64,000 nucleotides of DNA, taken from Sphaerisporangium viridialbum. GTDB taxonomy: Bacteria > Actinomycetota > Actinomycetes > Streptosporangiales > Streptosporangiaceae. The position numbers were made by a program, and so were the translations under genes. The stretch covers positions 6,758,001 to 6,822,000 of the forward strand of contig NZ_CP187232.1 in assembly GCF_049674955.1 (NCBI RefSeq). Reading direction: 5' to 3'. Each line of letters opens with the position of its first letter. Positions within the stretch are counted from its first letter, which is position 1. Below, piece by piece: positions 61,011-64,000 of this stretch. Below the pieces are notes generated by a model. The model saw only the letters and a program-made list of their open reading frames with translations. It was not told the origin of the DNA and ran no database searches.

Positions 61011-61442
61011 TCAAAGGACTCCTGGCAGCACCTCCTCCGACAGCTCGGAGAACGCCTGCTCTTGGTCGGCCAGGTAGGTCTCCCAGGCCGTCGCGTCCCA
61101 GATCTCCAGCCGCGTGTTGGCCCCGATGACCGCACAGTCGCGCCGGAGGCCCGCGTATTCACGCAGGCTCTGGGGAATGGTGATCCGCCCCTGCTTGTCG
61201 GGCGTCTCGTCGGAAGCACTCGCGAAGAAGACACGACTGTAATCGCGGACGGCCTTGGCTGTCACAGGCGCGGTGCGCAGCGCATCGGTAATGCGCTGGA
61301 ACTCCTCCACGGGAAAGACGTAGAGGCACCGCTCCTGGCCCTTGGTGATCACAAGACCCTCCGCCAGCTCCTCACGGTACTTCGCCGGCAGGAACAGTCG
61401 TCCTTTCTCGTCCAGACGCGGTTGATGGGTGCCGAGGAACAC
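61011..61442 (-). CDS. mraZ: Transcriptional regulator MraZ
   Basis: 143 residues, the usual length. Two AbrB-like repeats: FLGTHQPRLDEKGRLFLPAKYR and the second SASDETPDKQGRITIPQSLREYAGL. MraZ forms a ring and binds direct repeats upstream of the mra cluster to control it. GTG at 61442 is preceded by GGGAGG nine bases upstream, which rules out the longer ORF to 61874. It is the first gene of the cluster. Confidence 0.96.
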   Translation of the reverse strand: MFLGTHQPRLDEKGRLFLPAKYREELAEGLVITKGQERCLYVFPVEEFQRITDALRTAPVTAKAVRDYSRVFFASASDETPDKQGRITIPQSLREYAGLRRDCAVIGANTRLEIWDATAWETYLADQEQAFSELSEEVLPGVL

Positions 61443-61484
61443 CGGCCCCACCTCCCGTGCCATGTGGAACGGCTGGCGCATGGA

Positions 61485-61535
61485 CCCCAGCCCCTCCACT
61501 GCGCACCACCATACTCCACTTCTCCCCACCGTCAA
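61485..61535 (-). promoter_or_regulatory. mraZ promoter with five-repeat MraZ operator
   Basis: On the minus strand TTGACG (61530-61535) and TATGGT (61508-61513) are 16 bases apart. Repeats TGGGG, TGGAG, TGGTG, TGGAG sit at 61524-61528, 61514-61518, 61504-61508 and 61494-61498, exactly 10 bases apart, with a fifth TGGGG at 61485-61489. This matches the TGGGN direct-repeat recognition of MraZ. The repeats overlap the spacer and -10, so binding should block the promoter. Confidence 0.8.
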
Positions 61536-61947
61536 CTGATTCAAACGGTATTCGACCGCGGTTGCGTTCGCGTTTACGCAGGTCAGAGGGGGTGGAGCGG
61601 AGTGGGGCGCCCGAGGCCCCCCGCACACGCGCACGGGCGTGTCGGCGCCCGCCATTGACACGCTTCGGTCCGCCCTCGCGGGGGATGCCGGGAAAGGGGG
61701 TCCGCCGGTGGGGGAAAGTGGGAGGCCGCACCCCGCCCGACGTCGCCTTATGTCACCAGATTCGCACCTTGGCGCGACGAGAACATGACCCCGCACAAGA
61801 ACACTGAGGCTGTTCATCCGAAATATGACGGAAAGTCGCCCGGGAACCCGCGGCATCGTAGTGTCGGTAAGCACAATGAAGAAGGAATCGCAAAGCCCCC
61901 CGCATAACGATCCCGGCGCGGGGCTGCCGCACCCTCATGGAGGCCCA
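61536..61947. other. Divergent region between mraZ and the MoxR gene
   Basis: About 410 bases. Besides the mraZ promoter at the left edge, it contains a further TGGGG...TGGGA pair near 61710-61725 on the plus strand and several in-frame upstream starts for the MoxR gene (ATG 61825, ATG 61879). No other gene is supported. A promoter for the MoxR/DUF58 unit must be here but I cannot place it. Confidence 0.4.
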
Positions 61948-62952
61948 GTGGGAATAACCCACGATGTCGGACAGGAGCTGGAAGGTCTGGTCGCCACGGC
62001 GCATCGGATCCGTGAGGCGATCGAGTCGGTGATCGAGGGAAAGAGCGACGTCGTCCGCCTGACCCTCACCGTGATGCTGGCGGAAGGGCACCTCCTGATC
62101 GAGGACGTGCCCGGCGTCGGCAAGACGATGCTGGCCAAGGCATTGGCGCGGTCCATCGACTGCCCGGTGCGCCGCGTGCAGTTCACCCCCGACCTGCTCC
62201 CCAGCGACATCACGGGCGTCAGCGCCTTCAACCAGCAGTCACGCGAGTTCGAGTTCAAGCCCGGCCCTGTCTTCGCCAACATCGTGGTGGGCGACGAGAT
62301 CAACCGCGCCTCTCCCAAGACCCAGTCGGCGCTGCTGGAGTGCATGGAGGAGCACCAGGTCACCGTCGACGGCACGACGTATTACCTCGAGACGCCGTTC
62401 ATGGTCATCGCGACCCAGAACCCCATCGAGATGGAGGGCACCTATCCCCTCCCCGAGGCCCAGCGCGACCGCTTCACCGCGAGGATCGCGATGGGCTACC
62501 CCGAGGCCGCCGCCGAGCTGGAGATGCTCGACGTCCACGGCGCCTCCTCGCCGCTGGACAAGCTGGAGCCGGTCGCGACGACCGCCGAGGTGCGGGCCCT
62601 GATCGACGCCGTGCGGGCGGTCTACGTCTCCCAGTCCATCAAGAAGTACGCCATCGACATGGTCACCGCCACGCGCCAGTCCCCCGACCTGCGCCTCGGC
62701 GCCTCCCCCCGCGCCACGCTCCACCTCGTGCGCGCCGCCCGCGCCCACGCCGCCCTGTCGGGCCGCGACTACGTCATCCCCGACGACCTGCAGGACCTGG
62801 CCGTCCCCGTGCTCGCGCACCGCCTGCTCCCGAGCCTGGAGGCCCAGGGCCAGCGCCGCCGTCCCGAGCACGTCATGGCCGACCTCGTGCGCCGCGTCCC
62901 CGTGCCCGAGAGCCGGGAGAAGGAATTCGACGGGGCGGGATCGCGGCGGTGA
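61948..62952 (+). CDS. MoxR family AAA+ ATPase
   Basis: About 334 residues. Walker A IEDVPGVGKTMLAKALARS, Walker B VVGDEINRASPKTQSALLECM and sensor IATQNPIEMEGTYPLPEAQRDRF identify the MoxR subfamily. These act as chaperone-like ATPases that mature protein complexes, usually with DUF58 and von Willebrand domain partners. GTG at 61948 has GGAGG close upstream and gives the family length; ATG 61879 and ATG 61825 are in-frame alternatives adding a Ser/Pro/His-rich extension. Its stop overlaps the DUF58 gene start (GTGA). Confidence 0.92.
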   Translation: MGITHDVGQELEGLVATAHRIREAIESVIEGKSDVVRLTLTVMLAEGHLLIEDVPGVGKTMLAKALARSIDCPVRRVQFTPDLLPSDITGVSAFNQQSREFEFKPGPVFANIVVGDEINRASPKTQSALLECMEEHQVTVDGTTYYLETPFMVIATQNPIEMEGTYPLPEAQRDRFTARIAMGYPEAAAELEMLDVHGASSPLDKLEPVATTAEVRALIDAVRAVYVSQSIKKYAIDMVTATRQSPDLRLGASPRATLHLVRAARAHAALSGRDYVIPDDLQDLAVPVLAHRLLPSLEAQGQRRRPEHVMADLVRRVPVPESREKEFDGAGSRR

Positions 62953-64000
62953 TAGCGGGGCTACGGGCGCTCACCTCGCGCGGCAGGTCGTTCCTCGCCT
63001 CCGGCACGGCCGCGCTGCTGTGCGCGCTCGCCCTCGGCGAGCACGACCTGCTGCGCGTCAGCGTGCTCGTCATCGTCCTGCCGCTGCTCGCGGCCCTCGT
63101 GGTCGCGCGCACGCGGTACCGCCTGAGCTGCGCCAGGCGGCTCGACCCGAGCAGGGTGGCGGTCGGCTCCGACAGCACGGTGACGCTCCGGCTGGAGAAC
63201 GTCACCCGGCTGCCCACCGGCCTGCTGCTCATCGAGGACACCGTTCCCTACGCCGTGGGCACCCGCCCCCGGTTCGTCCTCGACCGGGTCGAGTCGCGCG
63301 GCATCCGCGAGATCGACTACAAGGTCAGGTCCGACCTGCGGGGCAGGTTCCCGATCGGGCCGCTGTCGGTGCGCATCGCCGACCCCTTCGGCCTGGTCGA
63401 GCTCACCCGGGCGTTCAACACGACCGACACGCTGATGGTGGTCCCGGAGGTCGTGCCGCTCCCGCACATCCGGCTCTCGGGTGAGTGGACCGGCGGCGGC
63501 GACAGCCGTACCACCAGCGTCGCGGCGGCCGGGGACGACGACATCGGGCCACGCGAGTACCGCCAGGGCGACGACCTGCGCCGGGTGCACTGGCGCTCCA
63601 CCGCCCGGTACGGCGAGCTCATGGTGCGCCGCGAGGAGCAGCAGTGGCAGAGCCGGGGCGCCCTGCTGCTCGACACCCGCAGGCACGCCCACCGGGGCGA
63701 GGGCCCGAGGTCGTCCTTCGAGGTCGGGGTCTCCGCCGCGGCGTCCATCGGGGTCCACCTGGCCCGCGAGAGCCTCGGCCTGCGACTGGTCACCGACCAG
63801 GGCGCCCACCACCTCGCCGACGGCGGCACGGGCACCTCCCTGCTCGACGCGCTCGCCGTCGTGCGGCAGAGCACCGCCCGCTCGCTGGAGTCCGGCATCA
63901 CGGCGCTGCGCCAGGGCGGCGGCGACGGGCTCATCGTCGCCGTGCTCGGCGACCTCGACGCCGAGGAGGCCCACGCGCTGGCCCGGCTGCGCCACGGCGG
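62949..64000 (+). CDS. DUF58 domain membrane protein (3' truncated by window edge)
   Basis: About 350 residues visible, starting GTG 62949 inside the MoxR stop. Two membrane segments lie near the N-terminus (about 15-50), followed by RYRLSCARRLDPSRVAVG and a beta-rich domain. The DUF58 motif GPREYRQGDDLRRVHWRSTA is clear at about residue 197, then ELMVRREEQQWQSRGALLLD. The C-terminal part resembling a von Willebrand factor A fold runs past the window. DUF58 proteins work with MoxR ATPases in envelope-related complexes whose function is mostly unknown. Confidence 0.92.
   Translation, partial: MIAGLRALTSRGRSFLASGTAALLCALALGEHDLLRVSVLVIVLPLLAALVVARTRYRLSCARRLDPSRVAVGSDSTVTLRLENVTRLPTGLLLIEDTVPYAVGTRPRFVLDRVESRGIREIDYKVRSDLRGRFPIGPLSVRIADPFGLVELTRAFNTTDTLMVVPEVVPLPHIRLSGEWTGGGDSRTTSVAAAGDDDIGPREYRQGDDLRRVHWRSTARYGELMVRREEQQWQSRGALLLDTRRHAHRGEGPRSSFEVGVSAAASIGVHLARESLGLRLVTDQGAHHLADGGTGTSLLDALAVVRQSTARSLESGITALRQGGGDGLIVAVLGDLDAEEAHALARLRHG

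Overview
This 64 kb window is high-GC actinobacterial chromosome, most like Streptosporangiales (Streptosporangium, Nonomuraea, Microbispora relatives). Evidence for this: GC-rich third codon positions, many GTG starts, a full mra/dcw division cluster with Wag31-type DivIVA, SepF and YggT, a PriA-type dual HisA/TrpF, MurE with the meso-diaminopimelate DNPR signature, a translational-type ileS T-box, and one-component Ser/Thr kinases. No rRNA, tRNA, CRISPR array or intact mobile element was recognised.

Layout. 1-1190: end of a solute-binding protein and a GNAT acetyltransferase. 1154-4776: an ABC exporter pair with one degenerate ATP site. 4937-7186: a TIGR03085-like protein, a 53-residue membrane peptide and a repeat-rich LppU-like protein. 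7328-13183 (minus strand): hisD-hisC-hisB-small membrane protein-hisH-membrane protein-priA-hisF, largely coupled by 4-bp overlaps. 13285-19719: YbaK, an amidase, a DUF2567 protein, a MurA with Asp in place of the catalytic Cys, and a class A PBP. 19759-23270: a UvrA-like ABC protein and a VOC protein beside decayed VOC and AraC fragments. 23343-24284: a DAHP-synthase-like domain without its catalytic motifs fused to chorismate mutase, behind a likely attenuator. 24596-30319: three tandem PASTA-less Ser/Thr kinases, two sharing one extracellular domain. 30339-32267: RluA-family synthase, lspA and a DksA/TraR protein under one good promoter. 32643-36081: T-box and a type 2 IleRS with a GVHH signature.

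36219-40318 looks like an accessory insertion: secreted hydrolase, DUF6082 protein, DUF6879 pair, and the broken remains of a helicase resembling DISARM DrmA. 40343-61442 (minus strand) is the cell-wall and division block, read from high to low coordinates: mraZ, rsmH, ftsL, ftsI, murE, murF, mraY, murD, ftsW, murG, murC, ftsQ, ftsZ, yggS, sepF, yggT, divIVA and a zinc-ribbon-like membrane protein. mraZ has a promoter overlapped by five TGGNG repeats. At the right edge, diverging from mraZ, are a MoxR ATPase and a DUF58 protein cut by the window end.

Functionally the window couples lipid II synthesis (MurA, MurC-G, MraY), septal synthesis (FtsW/FtsI/FtsL/FtsQ/FtsZ/SepF), polar growth (DivIVA) and a class A PBP with sensor kinases. 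I found no complete novel multi-gene system. The most unusual items are the fused pseudo-DAHP-synthase/chorismate mutase with its leader, the kinase trio, the altered antibiotic-target residues in MurA and IleRS, the relic helicase, and a duplicated FtsZ tail sequence.
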